64,000 nt of DNA from Eretmocerus hayati. Its lineage: Eukaryota; Arthropoda; Insecta; Hymenoptera; Aphelinidae. Below the pieces are notes generated by a model that was given only the letters and a program-made list of their open reading frames with translations, was not told the DNA's origin and did no database searches. The position numbers were made by a program, and so were the translations under genes. Positions 35,082 through 46,994 of the stretch are shown here, piece after piece (the stretch's first letter is position 1; every line of letters begins with the position of its first letter). Location: NCBI GenBank assembly GCA_029851415.1, contig CM056741.1, forward strand, positions 145,316,522 through 145,380,521. The letters are read 5' to 3'.

Positions 35082-35868
35082 TCAGACATTCTCTTAAGAG
35101 CTTTATTCTACAATCTAAAAATCTCATCTGCTACAGAACGTTGATACATGTCATGTATCATAATCTTATAAGATCATCCCGGCATGGTATGATATGGTGG
35201 GTCTATAAGTATTTTCTTGAAAACGAGTGTATTCAGATCGTTTGGATGTGGTTCTCTCCGATACAGGTGGGAAAATGTGTTGATTTGCTAAAATTGAAAA
35301 TCACAGGCAGAAATAGACGCATCAAATATACCGCAAACGATGCGGGGATTATCGTCCCTCACAATTTCATATTATAAACTCTAGGAGAGCAGAACATATT
35401 TAAAAAAGAGATTCAAGAATAATAATATAAATTAGTACGCTGTAGTAATTATAATTATCACGATTCTCATGGCACGCGCAAATCAAAGTCCCTTTGCCTT
35501 TACTCAAAAATCCTATTTTCCACAACGTGACGTATAATACACTGAAATTCGAAAGTTGCTCCTTAGATTTCGTTTGTCAAGAGTATCTTCCGTCCACACA
35601 CCTATGAAATAAAAATGAGTGCATTCTCAAATCTACGAGAATTCTAAAATGGGCTCAACCACTTCGATTTCTTGATCCGTCTTCGAATTCCGCTTCAATT
35701 TCGAATCATTAGGATCCTACAACAACTTTGTATAACAAGCTGAAATGAAAGGTGCGTGAGAGTTCAATTAAAATGCTCGCTCAACGATCAATTCATCAAC
35801 ACATGTAAGTATACTGATGCGAAATGAAAAGAAAAAACATACCAAAAGGTATTCGAGGTAGTTTAATA
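35082..35868. other. no gene seen
   Basis: AT-rich DNA between two TA-flanked elements, with no coding signal. Confidence 0.5.
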
Positions 35869-36696
35869 CAGTAGAATCCGGTTACAGGCGTCCCTCCGTA
35901 TTAGCGGAGATACGTAACAGCAAAGTAGCGCGAATACGAAAACCGCGAATAAATAGACATTGGTCTTATGGGAAAGGAGGGGTTACGTAACAAGCTCACA
36001 GAAAAAGCTCGCTTTCCAGAACCATAGATTTTCAGAAGTAAATCCATTTCATACTTATCAAGCTACAAAATAGACTGTAAAACATGTAGCTATGACTACT
36101 TTTGGAAGAATTTCGTTAATTTTGATTGTCTAGCACGTCTACAAGTATCTTTATACAATTCTCTGTAAGGAGTTAGCAATGCTTCGAATCCATGTTTGAT
36201 ACCTAAACTCCGGTTGACCATATGGGGTCGAATCCCATAATTTATTCAATCGAAGCATCAGCCGAGCGTAATACATCCTCGATTTTTTTGGCTGTAAGTC
36301 CCCAATCACTTTGTTAATTACATTCATTCGCGAATCAGTGAATTTCCGGGTCTCTGAATGAAGAGGATCGATAAAAAAACTGTGCCTCTGTCGGAATTGC
36401 GTACGAATATAACAGTGAGTTTGAGTATAAATTTGAGTACGAGTTTAAGCCTAGTGTAATTTGGTTATCGATATTATCGTTCCATCCGGGTCAAAATCGC
36501 GAATAACCAAGATCAAGGACCGCGAATACGGAGGGAGTTCCGTAATTCGCCAGTCGCGAATAATCAAAACCACGAATAAAAATTCACGAATACGGAGGGA
36601 CGCCCGTATAATGAGCTTCAAGGGACCCAAAAAAATGCTCGTTATAACCGGATTCCGTATTAATCCGCCCGAATTCATATGATTTCGTTATAACTA

Positions 36697-37525
36697 GGGG
36701 AGAGTGGGGCGAATTAGGACAGGTTTTGCAGTGGGGCTATCTGGTGATACTTGGAGATAGGCGCGCTACGGGACTTTGAAATTCAACTATTGAATACTTA
36801 CATTGTAAAAAACTTTTCAGGCCACAAGGTCATATCTTTCATCCTTTTTTGGAAGATTGAGAAAAAAATCTGTCCTAATTCGCCCCGCGTTTGGGGGCAC
36901 TTTAGGACAGTTTTGGGGGCAAATTAGGACAGCTATTGAAAGTCGAGGTATACTGTAATATTCCTCACCTATCAGATTCGAATTTACCCACCAAAACACG
37001 TGGTACTAATAACCAAAATCAATAGGGGAATCCGATCGCGGCTTCTACATCCTCCCATAGCCTCAGCAAGTGAGGTATTTTTATGTCATTTTGGAACATT
37101 ATTGAAATAGCCACTTTATTGGTGCACTATGGTCTTCAACAATCAGCAATCGACTCGCAGCTTCTAAGAGTCGACTTTCATTCGTTTTTCTCCATATTGG
37201 AAGTACTCTTTCTCACCTAGGGGGCGACAATCAACCCAATATCAGCGAATGCGAGAGTGAAAATGCGTAAAACGAACACTCGCTTCGTAAACGTTGAAAG
37301 CGACTTCTGACCTCTAATCTGACTCCTGAGATGGCCATTATTGGACATCGTGACTTCATTTTCTTACTCATTTTCAATCACCTAACTCACCCTCAACCCC
37401 GCGCGGTTCGAAAAACTCGCACAAACGCATACGCGCCTCGATACGGACAATAATTATCGAAAACCACGGACTCGTGACCGGTCGACCGATTTTAGATGGG
37501 ATTTAGCATTGTCCTAATTCCCCCC
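36697..37525. mobile_element. TA-flanked element with reiterated GGGGCGAATTAGGACA motif
   Basis: The left end is GGGGAGAGTGGGGCGAATTA; the right end inverted is GGGGGGAATTAGGACAAT. TA lies at 36695-36696 and 37526-37527. The motif GGGGCGAATTAGGACAG or variants occurs five times: twice at the ends, inverted near 36868, and direct near 36895 and 36914. The length is 829 bp with no protein. It sits within the larger TA-flanked element at 35869-39497. Confidence 0.75.
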
Positions 37526-37814
37526 TACCAATTCGTCCAAAAATGCTCCCAGGCGTTTTTTTCGCAAAATTACGATAACTTGGGTTCAAGTGGGACGATT
37601 TTGACCCACGATGGCTCAAAATCTTCGTTTTGTAATGTAGTTTTTGACCCCTGAATGGCGATTAAACTGATCCACTTTTGCAGAAACAGCGTGAACTTTG
37701 GCATTTGGAAAATAAACCGCGCGAGACCCTCGAAAAGCACCCCTATGTCAGCGTGGACTCCCAGTATCGTTTCAGGAGATCTAACCGCCATAAAAACCAT
37801 TGTCTGGGATAGTA

Positions 37815-39176
37815 CCGTAAACCAGGGTGAATGTGGTCACCGGGGTGAATGTGGCCACTTTTCCGGAAAAAGATCCTAATAGTCGTGAGTCCGATGCTAT
37901 ACCAGCTAGAAAGACGTGCAAGAGCGCATTCTGAAGCTTAGAATCTCTTCTTTCAAAATTTGCCAGCTCATTTGCGATGAGACAGGTTCCATTTACCCTT
38001 TTTTCCATTGGAATGAAGTGAAAATTGTCAAGTAAAAATTTCATGTTGCAAAAATTTACCTGAATAACTCAGTAGATCATTTTCTATCTCTTTCCAATGA
38101 TTTTCTCTTAGTAGGTGATGACGTCCGCTACATTTTGCGTTGGTTCCGATTGAATTTGGATGTGACAGTTATTTAGAACGACCACTTGAACGAGAACTTG
38201 TGATTTCTCGCCTGCCCCGGGATGAATGTGGCCACTTTGTTAGAAAACAAATGAGTGGAAGAGAATTCCAAAAACAGCATTTTGCGAGTTTGGAGGTGAC
38301 GTCAAGACGCGTCGAATGAGTACAGATACATATGAGAAGTTCTGCGGAAACTTCGATATTTGGGGGTCGATAATGTGCCAGCGCTAAATCTCTGTTCCGA
38401 AGGTTCTAAGATGTGTTTTTTGACTTTTTGAAACATATAAAGCATAAATAAACTCGCGCACGGGTGTAAATTTTCCCACTCATAAGTATCATAAAGATAT
38501 ACCACGGAGATGCGCGGTAGCGCGGCACAGACCTGACATTTTGACCCTTTTTTTGATGGTAGTTTTTTTGGGTCACCCTCGTTCAGAGAACTAATGATTG
38601 CAACAAAAAGAGCGCAAAAAATACATTAAAAATGACTTTTGTCATTGTTTCTCCAAGCGTTTTAAGGATTTGTACATTCTGGCACACGTTATTTTAAAGT
38701 TTCCACGGAGGTCTCATATATAGATTTGGTAGAAAATTTGCAATGAAACTCGACTAGAAGCGTCAAAGTGTCCAAAATCAACCCAGACGCCACTCGAGAC
38801 ACAACTTGAGACGCCAATGTAGTTCATAAATTCCAAATTGGCCGCTTGACTCGGATTTTTGAGCCATCGAGATGAATCCAACGGTATTCTCTTCGTAATT
38901 AGATGAGCTAAGAGATGTGTTATCCTCATTTTGTTTCAAACACGAGGCGTAGGGGTAGGGATTCTCTCAGACCATTATAATTCGCGGTGCTCGACGAGGG
39001 TGGCCTTTTACACTTTTCAAGAGAGCAAATAGTTGAAATGAAATTCTGAAGTCCGCGTTTTGAAGGAGACGCCAAAACGCGTCGAATTACCTAAGATACA
39101 TACAGGTTTGTTCGAAAAATCGCAACGAGAATTCGATCAGAAGGTCTAAAGTGGCCACATTCACCCCGGTTTCCGG
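37815..39176. mobile_element. TA-flanked element with reiterated GGGGTGAATGTGGCCAC motif
   Basis: The left end is CCGTAAACCAGGGTGAATGT; the right end inverted is CCGGAAACCGGGGTGAATGT. TA lies at 37813-37814 and 39177-39178. Two tandem motif copies start the element, one more lies near 38219, and an inverted one is at the right end. A family E repeat fills about 38310-38720. It is noncoding, 1362 bp. Confidence 0.75.
38310..38720 (+). repeat. dispersed repeat family E, copy 2
   Basis: Continuous version of the repeat that is broken up at 6595-8410: GATATTTGGGGGTCGATAAT, then CCTGACATTTTGACCC, then GGTCACCCTCGTTCAGAG, ending near TTTCCACGGAGG. It is noncoding. Confidence 0.65.
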
Positions 39177-39497
39177 TATTGAAATCGATCTATCCATTTT
39201 GATTACTAGAATCGTACTGGATCTGCGTATTCGCATTGATACTCGTGTTTACCTTCAGTCTTGAGCTCCCAAATTTAGAGTCTTACGGCGCGGCGTTTAC
39301 CATGAAACCCAATTCTGTCAGAATTTTAAATTCCTCGTTAAATTCGCTCGTAATAATCGAATTTTCGTTATATCTGAATCGTTATAGCCGGACCTGTTTG
39401 CACGTCCATTATTAAGGTGGCCAACCAAATCTTCCAAATTTTCTCGTTATAACCGGGTTTTCGTTATAACCGGACTCATTATAATCGGATTCTATTG

Positions 39498-39921
39498 TAT
39501 TGTCGAACAAGGCCCGATGCTCGATGTGCGGGCCCTTAAAATTAGGGCGCGCATTACAAGCGCGTGCTACGCTGCTGCTGCGCTATATATTTGGCGATAT
39601 AAATAAGATCCACGTGCTCGACAAAATGATTGAAATGATGTAAGCAAGTATATCACAGAGTTCAACGTATAACATCATCATCGGCAATCTACTTTCGAAT
39701 CCCAGTACGGAATAATACTCAACATCTTGCTGGTCGTGTGAACTACCTTGACGCTGTCAACTCGAAACAGTCGACCCAATAATATTTGTCGGATATGAGA
39801 TTTCTAGTGCTCGCTCTCAAAGTTGAATTTACACAACATCTTCAGTCAACGGTATAATTTCGTTGATTTTTAAATACACTAGAATTATTTGTGAATACAT
39901 TATGAATACTTCACAGATACA
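39498..39921. other. MGMT upstream flank
   Basis: No gene. The MGMT start codon is preceded by TTCACAG|ATACA, so a 5'UTR intron ending at 39916 is possible. Confidence 0.45.
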
Positions 39922-40491
39922 ATGATTGAACTGCAAATTGCAAGAGTGAACGATAGAAGGGAGATCTCCAATATGAATATCAAATACTCATTCCAGAAGA
40001 GTCCGTTTGGAATGTGCTTGATTGCAATCAGAGAGGACAAAAATGAAGAGGATGCAATTTGCTACCTTAATTTCGTTGATGGGAATGAAGTTGAACTACT
40101 GAATTGCCTGAAGACTAAATTTTGTGGTGCAAAATTTGATGAAGAATCTGAAAAGGGCAAAAAACTTGTTGAAGACATATTCTACAAGAATGACCAGAAA
40201 AATTCTCTAAACATCAAGTTGCTGTTGAAAGGTACTGATTTTCAAGTGAAAGTTTGGGAATCAATCACCAATATTCCAATTGGTTCATTGCACACCTACG
40301 AGCAGGTGGCCAAAGCAATTGATAATCCTAAGGCAGTTCGAGCTGTTGGTAATGCATTAGGTGCTAATGATATTTTATATTTAATACCATGTCATAGAGT
40401 GATTTGCAAGAATGGATACAACAAATTTAGTTCTTGTGTGAAGAGGAAAGAAAAAATGCAAGAATTTGAAAGAGACTTTGTCAACTCATAA
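39922..40491 (+). CDS. MGMT: methylated-DNA--protein-cysteine methyltransferase (MGMT/Agt)
   Basis: A single uninterrupted frame of 189 aa. The C-terminal domain is clear: GTDFQVKVWESITNIPIG, HTYEQVAKAI, then NPKAVRAVGNALG with the DNA-binding arginine (about R140), and the suicide-acceptor site LIPCHRVI with the reactive cysteine at about residue 157. The enzyme transfers the alkyl group from O6-alkylguanine to this cysteine and is consumed; it acts in the nucleus. After the active site the usual glycine-rich substrate loop (GGY/NY-G-G type) is replaced by NKFSSCVKRKEK, which is unusual. Lack of introns in the coding part is compatible with a compact insect Agt gene or with a retrocopy; flanking composition is ordinary. 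A second ATG at 39976 is a possible alternative start. AATAAA lies at 40582-40587. Confidence 0.9.
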   Translation: MIELQIARVNDRREISNMNIKYSFQKSPFGMCLIAIREDKNEEDAICYLNFVDGNEVELLNCLKTKFCGAKFDEESEKGKKLVEDIFYKNDQKNSLNIKLLLKGTDFQVKVWESITNIPIGSLHTYEQVAKAIDNPKAVRAVGNALGANDILYLIPCHRVICKNGYNKFSSCVKRKEKMQEFERDFVNS

Positions 40492-40944
40492 AGATAAAAT
40501 CATGCACTTTTATAGGTAGTGGCCAACACAATAATTCATGTTCATCAATTTATAATGCAAACTTGTATGATTCTGTACTTGAATAAATTTTTTTTCAAAA
40601 AAATATACTCTTTCATTGTTCTACTATATTCTTGAAGGTTCAATTTTGTGCACAGCCTTTCAGGTTTCTCACTGAATTCATCAATCAGTAATTGATATTT
40701 CAAAATTATTAGTAATTGAAAATATCAGTCTCTCACATATTGACATTAACAAAATATAGGCATTAGCTAGACCCATCGAGGCATTCCATAAACATTGAAT
40801 GATCAACAAATATTCCATATATTTTCATGTGTCTGTTTTGTCAGCTACCTTCAGCATGCTTTGTTGCTGGTTGTTTATCTTTGCACAGAGAATCAAGACA
40901 TGAGTTGAAAGATTGTGCACAACCAAAATACAAATCAAACCAAT
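40492..40944. other. MGMT 3' flank and SDHB-like upstream region
   Basis: It holds the MGMT polyadenylation signal (40582-40587). No other gene is seen. The two genes lie only about 450 bp apart in the same direction. Confidence 0.5.
40582..40587 (+). terminator. polyadenylation signal of MGMT
   Basis: AATAAA 90 bp after the MGMT stop, followed by a T-rich run. Confidence 0.65.
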
Positions 40945-42421
40945 ATGTTCAGTTATCACTCAAAATCATTTCCTCTTTTGATAAAAAGAGAAGCTACTAG
41001 TCATGGGCTGTGTTTGTACAAAACAATAATAACTAGCACAAGCAATCTGAAGAAAGGCATCACTGAACAAACTGATTTCAATCAAAAAGCCTGTAATCCA
41101 GTTATACCGATTAAGGTAACATGAAAGTATAACTCAAATCTTCAATAGTAAAATGATTGTGTCTCAAATAATGATGGCTAGTGGAACTGAGCATAGTATT
41201 TTCATTCACAATAAAAAGAAAGAACCAGTGATAAAAGTAGTAAAGGTATACCGATGGGATCCAGATGAACCCAAAAAGAAAGCATTTCTTCAGAAATTTG
41301 AAGTTGACCTGAATAGGTGTGGATCAATGGTTCTAGATGTTCTTCACTTGATCAAAGCAGAACAAGACCCAAAATTGGCTTTCCGAAAATCGTGCAGGGA
41401 AGGCATTTGTGGCAGTTGTTCAATGAATATAAATGGAGTAAATACATTAGCTTGTATAACGTTAGTAATTTACACGGTACTGGTTAACTCTTTCAGGCGA
41501 AAATTCGTTAGAAGTCAATAATTGTTACAATGTTACAGAAAAACTGATAGAAATACTCAAAAACCGTTGATAATTTATCCATTGCCCCATGCATATATCA
41601 TCAAAGACTTGATACCTGATATGAGTCAATTTTTGGAACAATACAGAAAAATTGATCCTTACTTGAAGAGACCACAAGAAAAAAATTTAATCGGAAAGAG
41701 ACAATTATTGCAAAGCGAGAGAGACAGGAACAAAATAGATGGATTATATGAATGTATCCTATGCGGTGAGATAGCTCGTCAATTTTCAGACAAATTTCAT
41801 GACCTCTGATTATCAATAATTGTTTCTTCAAGGGTGTTGTTCATTTGGATGTCCTTCATATTGGTGGAATAGTGATAAGTACTTGGGACCAGCAGTGCTG
41901 ATGCAGGTAAAACTACTGATGAAATCAAAATATTTCAGAATATTCATTCTGATATTAATCAATAAGAGGAATGATCGATATTGAACTATCAAAGGCGTAT
42001 CGTTGGATCATCGACTCACGGGATCAAGCTTCAGTGGAAAGATTATTCAAGCTGAGAGACTTTTACTCTGTTTTTAGATGCCATACAATTTTCAATTGCA
42101 CAAAAACTTGTCCCAAAGCGTTGAATCCTGGCAAAGCAATTGCAGAGCTTAAACTGTTGGGTAAGAGCTAGAATTAGATTGTCTGGAATTGAACTCAAAT
42201 ATTACAATTAATTTTATCAGTCACCCCAATTGAAATACATTCTTACACTTCATGTTTGATTTACACCCAAACGCTATTATTAAATTTGAAGAGACAAATA
42301 TTATACTTGGTGATTTTTGTTCCATTCAGTGAGTGGAGTGATGAATAAAGAAAAACCAGATCTTGAGACACCAATGAAAGACCAATGCTCGAAGGAAGAA
42401 AAATCTTCGAAATGTAGTTGA
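40945..42421 (+). CDS. SDHB: succinate dehydrogenase iron-sulphur subunit, divergent SDHB-family protein
   Basis: Exons: 40945-41115, about 41246-41460, 41539-41765, 41833-41906, 41995-42160 and 42330-42421. The exon 2 acceptor is the uncertain point: AAAG|GTATACC keeps phase and gives [11 protein letters not shown], but lacks a pyrimidine tract, and the frame is open back to an ATG at 41153. Exon 1 is a basic, mitochondrial-type leader. All cluster ligands are present: [10 protein letters not shown] plus LAC for [2Fe-2S]; [16 protein letters not shown] and [20 protein letters not shown] for [4Fe-4S]/[3Fe-4S]. The product would pass electrons from SDHA to ubiquinone in complex II. Many positions otherwise fixed in animals differ ([26 protein letters not shown]). 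It may therefore be a tissue-specific paralogue such as the testis form known in flies. The last exon is inferred from a good GTAAGA donor; without it the frame stops at 42171. Confidence 0.85.
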
Positions 42422-42817
42422 TGTGGAGAATGAAAAGTATTCAAGTCTGAAAAAAATATTCCTTTTATTTCTCGCAAACGAATTGCTAGTGAAGTCACAT
42501 ATCCTAAATAAATCTTTGTACTTCATATTGTAACTGAGCCACGAACAAGTACACATATATTACTTAGAATTTTAATTTGCTTATATTTTTATGATTTTAG
42601 AGATATCACAAACTCTGGAACTATTAATAAACGTTTTACTACAAAACAGAAACATGTTTTTGTAACTCATACTTGAATCAATCACGCTTGCAGAACAGGT
42701 ATCTATATTTACAGACACGACGAACATTATCAAAATGATGCGGTAAAAGAGCAAATATATTATTAAGTAAAAATCTACACAAGCAGTTGAATCAGTCATC
42801 TAACAGTTTACAATATT
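42422..42817. other. convergent 3' flank of SDHB-like gene and CHEK2
   Basis: AATAAA on the plus strand at 42507-42512 and again at 42626-42631 would serve the SDHB-like gene. No other gene. Confidence 0.5.
42507..42512 (+). terminator. polyadenylation signal of the SDHB-like gene
   Basis: AATAAA 86 bp after the inferred last-exon stop at 42421. This position supports the extra last exon. A second AATAAA lies at 42626-42631. Confidence 0.45.
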
Positions 42818-44818
42818 TTATTCTAAACGAGCACGCTTTTGCTTTGGGGCATTCGGAGGAATATTGTCACACATAGTCTTTTTTGGTAGCACGTTCTCAC
42901 TGTTTGATAGACCAAGCAAATTATGGACTTTGTTTAGCATGGCAGGATCGTTTAACCATGGATGTTCCATTACTTTTTGAATAGTAATTCTTTTATTTGG
43001 GTCAACAGTCATCATTCGCTTAATCTGAGAGGGAATATTAATGTAGAACCAACTTCACATCCCAAATAATACTAAAAAGTATGTACTCACCAGATCTTTG
43101 GCCGCAGAGGAAACTTTGAAGAATTTAGATGAGTGGAAGTTGTACATTCCTCTAACGATTTGGTCATGCAAAGTGTAAGTTTTGTCATGGACTTTGAAAG
43201 GTGTCAGTCCACTTAGACAACAATACAAGATTACACCTAGACTCCACACATCTACTTGTTTGGTGTAGGATCCTCTCCCTCCTGTCAATAATATCTCAGG
43301 AGCAACATACATTGGAGTTCCACAAAAAGTTTTCATCATAGTCTGAGAGTCAACCAATTTTGAAAGACCAAAATCTGACACTTTGACTATGGTTTCATCA
43401 TCACCGTTAGCCAAAAGTATGTTTTCAGGCTAAATTGGAAGAGAGTGTTTTAAAAGAAAAAATCATCAGGAAGAGGACTTGATTGTGTGAGGAGCAGCTT
43501 TACCTTCAGGTCTCTGTGAGTGATACCATGCTCATGTAGATAATTTACAGCCAAGACTACTTGGTAGAATATAAATTTAGCATTCTCTTCTGTCAAGCCG
43601 TTATTCTTTTTAATTCGTTCGAATAGTTCTCCACCTTCCATCAGCTCTAATATGATGTAAACCATAGAGGGACAGTCATGGAAATCTTCTATTTTAATAA
43701 TGCAAGGCTAGAACAGTAGAGCACCAAATTAATTCATTTTCTCAATTGTGATGCAGGTAATAAGTATTTGAGCTCACATGTTTCAGAGCTTGGCAAATGG
43801 CAACTTCATTCAAGATATGCTTCTCGTCATTGGGATGATTTTTAGGTCCTGATGAACCTAATGTCACTTTTTTGATCATTTTCATGGCAAACTTCTTGCC
43901 AGCCGAGTCACATTTTGAGAAGCACATTTTGACCTCGCCACATGCTCCAGATCCTAATTTTCGCGAGACAGCATACTTTGATCGCAGCTCTTCTGGTAAA
44001 AATGAATTGTCATACCCACTTGTGCTCATATACACATACACTGAAGTGAGAAAGAAGTGATTGATGAAATTGAACTGTGAAAAACATGAGACAACAGTTC
44101 TAAGTAACCAGATGTCATTTTCTTACCATTGATGTTGACTTTGGCAACTGCAATGAGGTCATTGTTCACAAGTATGACACAATTACCTTTACCAATAAGT
44201 TTGCTATTTACGTAGGTACCATTGGCACTTTCATCTCTTAGATACACCACATCTTCCTCAAGCCCATCAGATGTTATACATATGTCTCGATAAATTATGA
44301 AATGGATTTTACTAACAACAGCCTCATACCGAGGCTTCATCCTCCCCTTGACAGGTATGTCACAATTTGGCAGGCGGCCGAATGTGTACTTGTCGTTTTT
44401 CAATACTGTAAAACGAAAAATCAATTAGACGCAATCACAAACTCTACAGTGCTCCAATTTCGAAATACAAATGACAACGCAATTCGAAAAGCGTCTACCT
44501 TCATTGTGGTAGATCACAAAAACACAACATTCTCGTAACTACTGATGCCAAAAAAATTAGGATTGGATAAAGCGAGAGAGAAAGATGCAAAGAGATTTGA
44601 ACGAGCGAGTACAATAGAAAACTCGAAATGAGCATTTTGATAAGACTCTCACCCATACTCGGGAATGCAGAATCGTGAGGACAGAGTCGACCCCAGATCC
44701 TCGGCTGCGGAGTAGCCTCTGCGGGTGTCATGGTGTCCTGGCTCTGGGTGAACGCCTGAGAGTCGGCGTTTTGGGTATCGGGCAAGCTCGCCGGCATGTC
44801 AACATCCTCGACCTCCAT
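42818..44818 (-). CDS. CHEK2: checkpoint kinase 2 (CHEK2 / loki)
   Basis: Six exons on the minus strand: 44653-44818, 44127-44405, 43778-44040, 43504-43707, 43091-43429 and 42818-43024 (485 aa). All introns are GT-AG and in phase. Residues 1-30 hold four SQ/TQ sites (T15, S20, T24, S26), the ATM/ATR target cluster. The FHA domain follows ([31 protein letters not shown]). The kinase domain has [40 protein letters not shown] split by an intron, DFGLSKL, the activation segment [14 protein letters not shown] and [10 protein letters not shown]. The C-terminus ends with a basic PKQKRARLE nuclear signal. The kinase is activated by ATM/ATR phosphorylation and dimerisation and drives arrest, repair or apoptosis. 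Length is between fly loki and human CHK2. All key residues look intact. Confidence 0.96.
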
Positions 44819-45616
44819 GTTTGCTCTGGAGCTCTAGAGCTGTGTTTGTATCGCTCTGCCGCTAACAATTCTCAAAGTTTACCTGTTTGGATCGTTCTTT
44901 TTTGTCGCTGAGCTAAAACGACGACAAGGACGACGGTGAGGGCCGAATAGAAGGTCCACGATGTCCTTTGGGTACGTGCAGGATGAGCGCCTACAAGGGC
45001 GCACGACTTGATCACATGCGAGCGCGCTCTCGGGCCGGTGTCTTGGCGCGCTTTGTCAACTCCGGCTTCGGCGTTGACAGTTGACGCGGGCTCGCGCGTC
45101 CTCGACAAGTGAGGATCGACCCGGACGTTGCAGCATCCAGGAAGTAAGTATTCGAAAACTTGATTATGGCTAACTCACTGCGAGCTAATAATGGCTGACA
45201 CATACACAACCGAGCCTATCCAGCACCCCAAACAAAAAACGCTATTTCCTCCTCAGCCCATATATGCGGCATGCACGCCGGAGTCCCTCTCTCCCTCTCT
45301 TCCCTTGCGATTGCGTGGTTCTACGAATTCGCGGAAATGGCACGTTCACAACGTGTTACACTTGATGGGCTAATTATAACCCGTGCTGACCCGTGCCTCG
45401 TGGTGCCTCGTGCGAGACTCGCTGTGCTCGCTGGGACTGGCTGGGACTGCGAGTGGGACTGAGTGGGACCAAGTGGGACTGAGCGGGCAGAAAAGCGCGT
45501 GGCCGTAGCAAGAGCAAGCCGGCCGCACATATTTTTGAATTGATGGAGTGGAGGAGGGGTGAGAATAGACGTTGGTGATTGGTGCAGCGAGAAACATGCT
45601 GCGGCGCGCATATATA
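44819..45616. other. CHEK2 upstream flank
   Basis: GC-richer than average and probably the promoter region. On the minus strand CCAAACAG|GTAAAC near 44880 is a donor-like site that could belong to a 5'UTR exon. The tract at 45420-45490 repeats CTGGGACTG / GAGTGGGAC words. No other gene was recognised. Confidence 0.45.
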
Positions 45617-46602
45617 TGGGCGATTCCGCGCAAAGTGTTAACTTTGATGTCCTGAGCTGCCATTTTCAAATGGTGTAAGATAGGTCCAATGAAAAAATTT
45701 GGTGCATTGAACACCAGTATTTAGGACCTACGAGGATAGTTTTGAGTGGCGATATTGGATGTTTTTCGTGCTCTAGAGATTAATTTATGCTGAAAAATAG
45801 GGTTTTTTGCTTGTCCTTTTTTCAACCCCACCCCTTTCATGATCATAATCTCGCTATGTAACGAAATATATTATTGCACTCTCGCGACACACCTTTCGAA
45901 AGCTTATATTTGAAGGAGTAAATTCACGCGCAAATGCAAGTCCCCGCTCGAGTTTATCGTGTCGTAACCAAGGCGAACATCTTGTCCTGGAAAACCACGT
46001 CATCCATGGCACCCCTAAAACACCCTCCCGAGCTTTTCTGTGATATCGAAAGCTTTTCTCCCGGGTGGCATCTCATTCCATTTGGGTCAGGGTAGAACTT
46101 CCCGGTATTTCGTAGCCGTTAATTTGAAATGATTCGGCTAGTAGAGCCAATATATGCTCATTTTTTCTAAGGGGCAAGAAACATCTCACATTCCATGGCA
46201 TGTGAATTAGAGCGCGTTAATGACTCCAATGACTCAATTCTGCTTTTTTCTTATGTACTTTGATGGTACTCAAGGGTATATATTCGGCCAAGTCGATCCG
46301 AGTTGATCCGAGCTCGTGAGATGAATTTAAAGGTCGAAATGTCACATTCTATGGCACACGAAAATGTCACATTCCGTGGTACTCGATAAAACGCAATATT
46401 GATCTTGCGTCAATCGCGTGAATGATAAGGGCACTGCTGGGCTCAAGATCATTTGTCATAACGATACCCCACCTGGTATAATCATCATTCTGACTCCAAA
46501 GTGACCAGGGGATGAGTAGAAATCGAATAATCAAAAGGGTAGAAAATGAGCCAAAAGGACAAATTTGACCCCCAAAGTTAACACTTTGCGCGGAATCGCC
46601 CA
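45617..46602. mobile_element. 986 bp TA-flanked element with 29 bp inverted ends
   Basis: Both ends carry TGGGCGATTCCGCGCAAAGT followed by GTTAACTTT in inverted orientation. TA lies at 45615-45616 and 46603-46604. Inside, TCACATTCCATGGCA and variants recur (near 46010, 46190, 46340 and 46367). It encodes nothing, and is Tc1/mariner-type by its TA duplication. It sits 0.8 kb upstream of the CHEK2 start. Confidence 0.8.
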
Positions 46603-46994
46603 TATACTACTATTACATCAGGGCCCTCCTGAATAAAGGAAACTTTGGGAAACTGCTGCAGCTCCAACTGTGCAACCCTCAGCTGTGCAACTAACTTTCT
46701 TTGTCCAGCATCCCATGAGATCTCGAGCACGAGTTTTCGAGAAGAAAATAGTTGAGAGCTACAAAATTCGTGCCATAATCGCGCTTTCGTACGAATTTTG
46801 AGCTCAATTTTAAGCCTGATCGAAATTCGATCATGGCTTTGCTTGTGCGTAAATTTGATCACAGATCACAGATGATAGCAATGCGTGCATTTAGAGGGTA
46901 TGATCGATGATCGAGGCTACACAGCAAGTATGGGAGAAGCCATCACATCATATATTGCATCATGAGTGACAGCTGTGAGTCATTAAGTTATGTA
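46603..46994. other. no gene seen
   Basis: AT-rich sequence between two TA-flanked elements. Confidence 0.45.

Larger units (their letters stand above)
35869..39497. mobile_element. TA-flanked pogo/mariner-like element, 3.6 kb, with nested insertions
   Basis: The left end is CAGTAGAATCCGGTTACAGG; the right end inverted is CAATAGAATCCGATTATAAT. TA lies at 35867-35868 and 39498-39499. The right flank region repeats CGTTATAACCGG several times, and the left part repeats GCGAATACGGAGGGACG. No transposase remains. Two further TA-flanked elements (36697-37525 and 37815-39176) are inserted in it, and the second carries a copy of repeat family E. Without them the element would be about 1.4 kb. Confidence 0.7.

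Noticed and set aside
36170..36260. tRNA-like T-arm (GGGTCGAATCCCA)
   Set aside because: No matching A-box, anticodon arm or acceptor stem.
41971..42171. SDHB last exon ending at the stop at 42171
   Set aside because: The stop overlaps a strong GTAAGA donor; an in-phase exon at 42330-42421 with a polyadenylation signal after it fits better, though the short form cannot be excluded.
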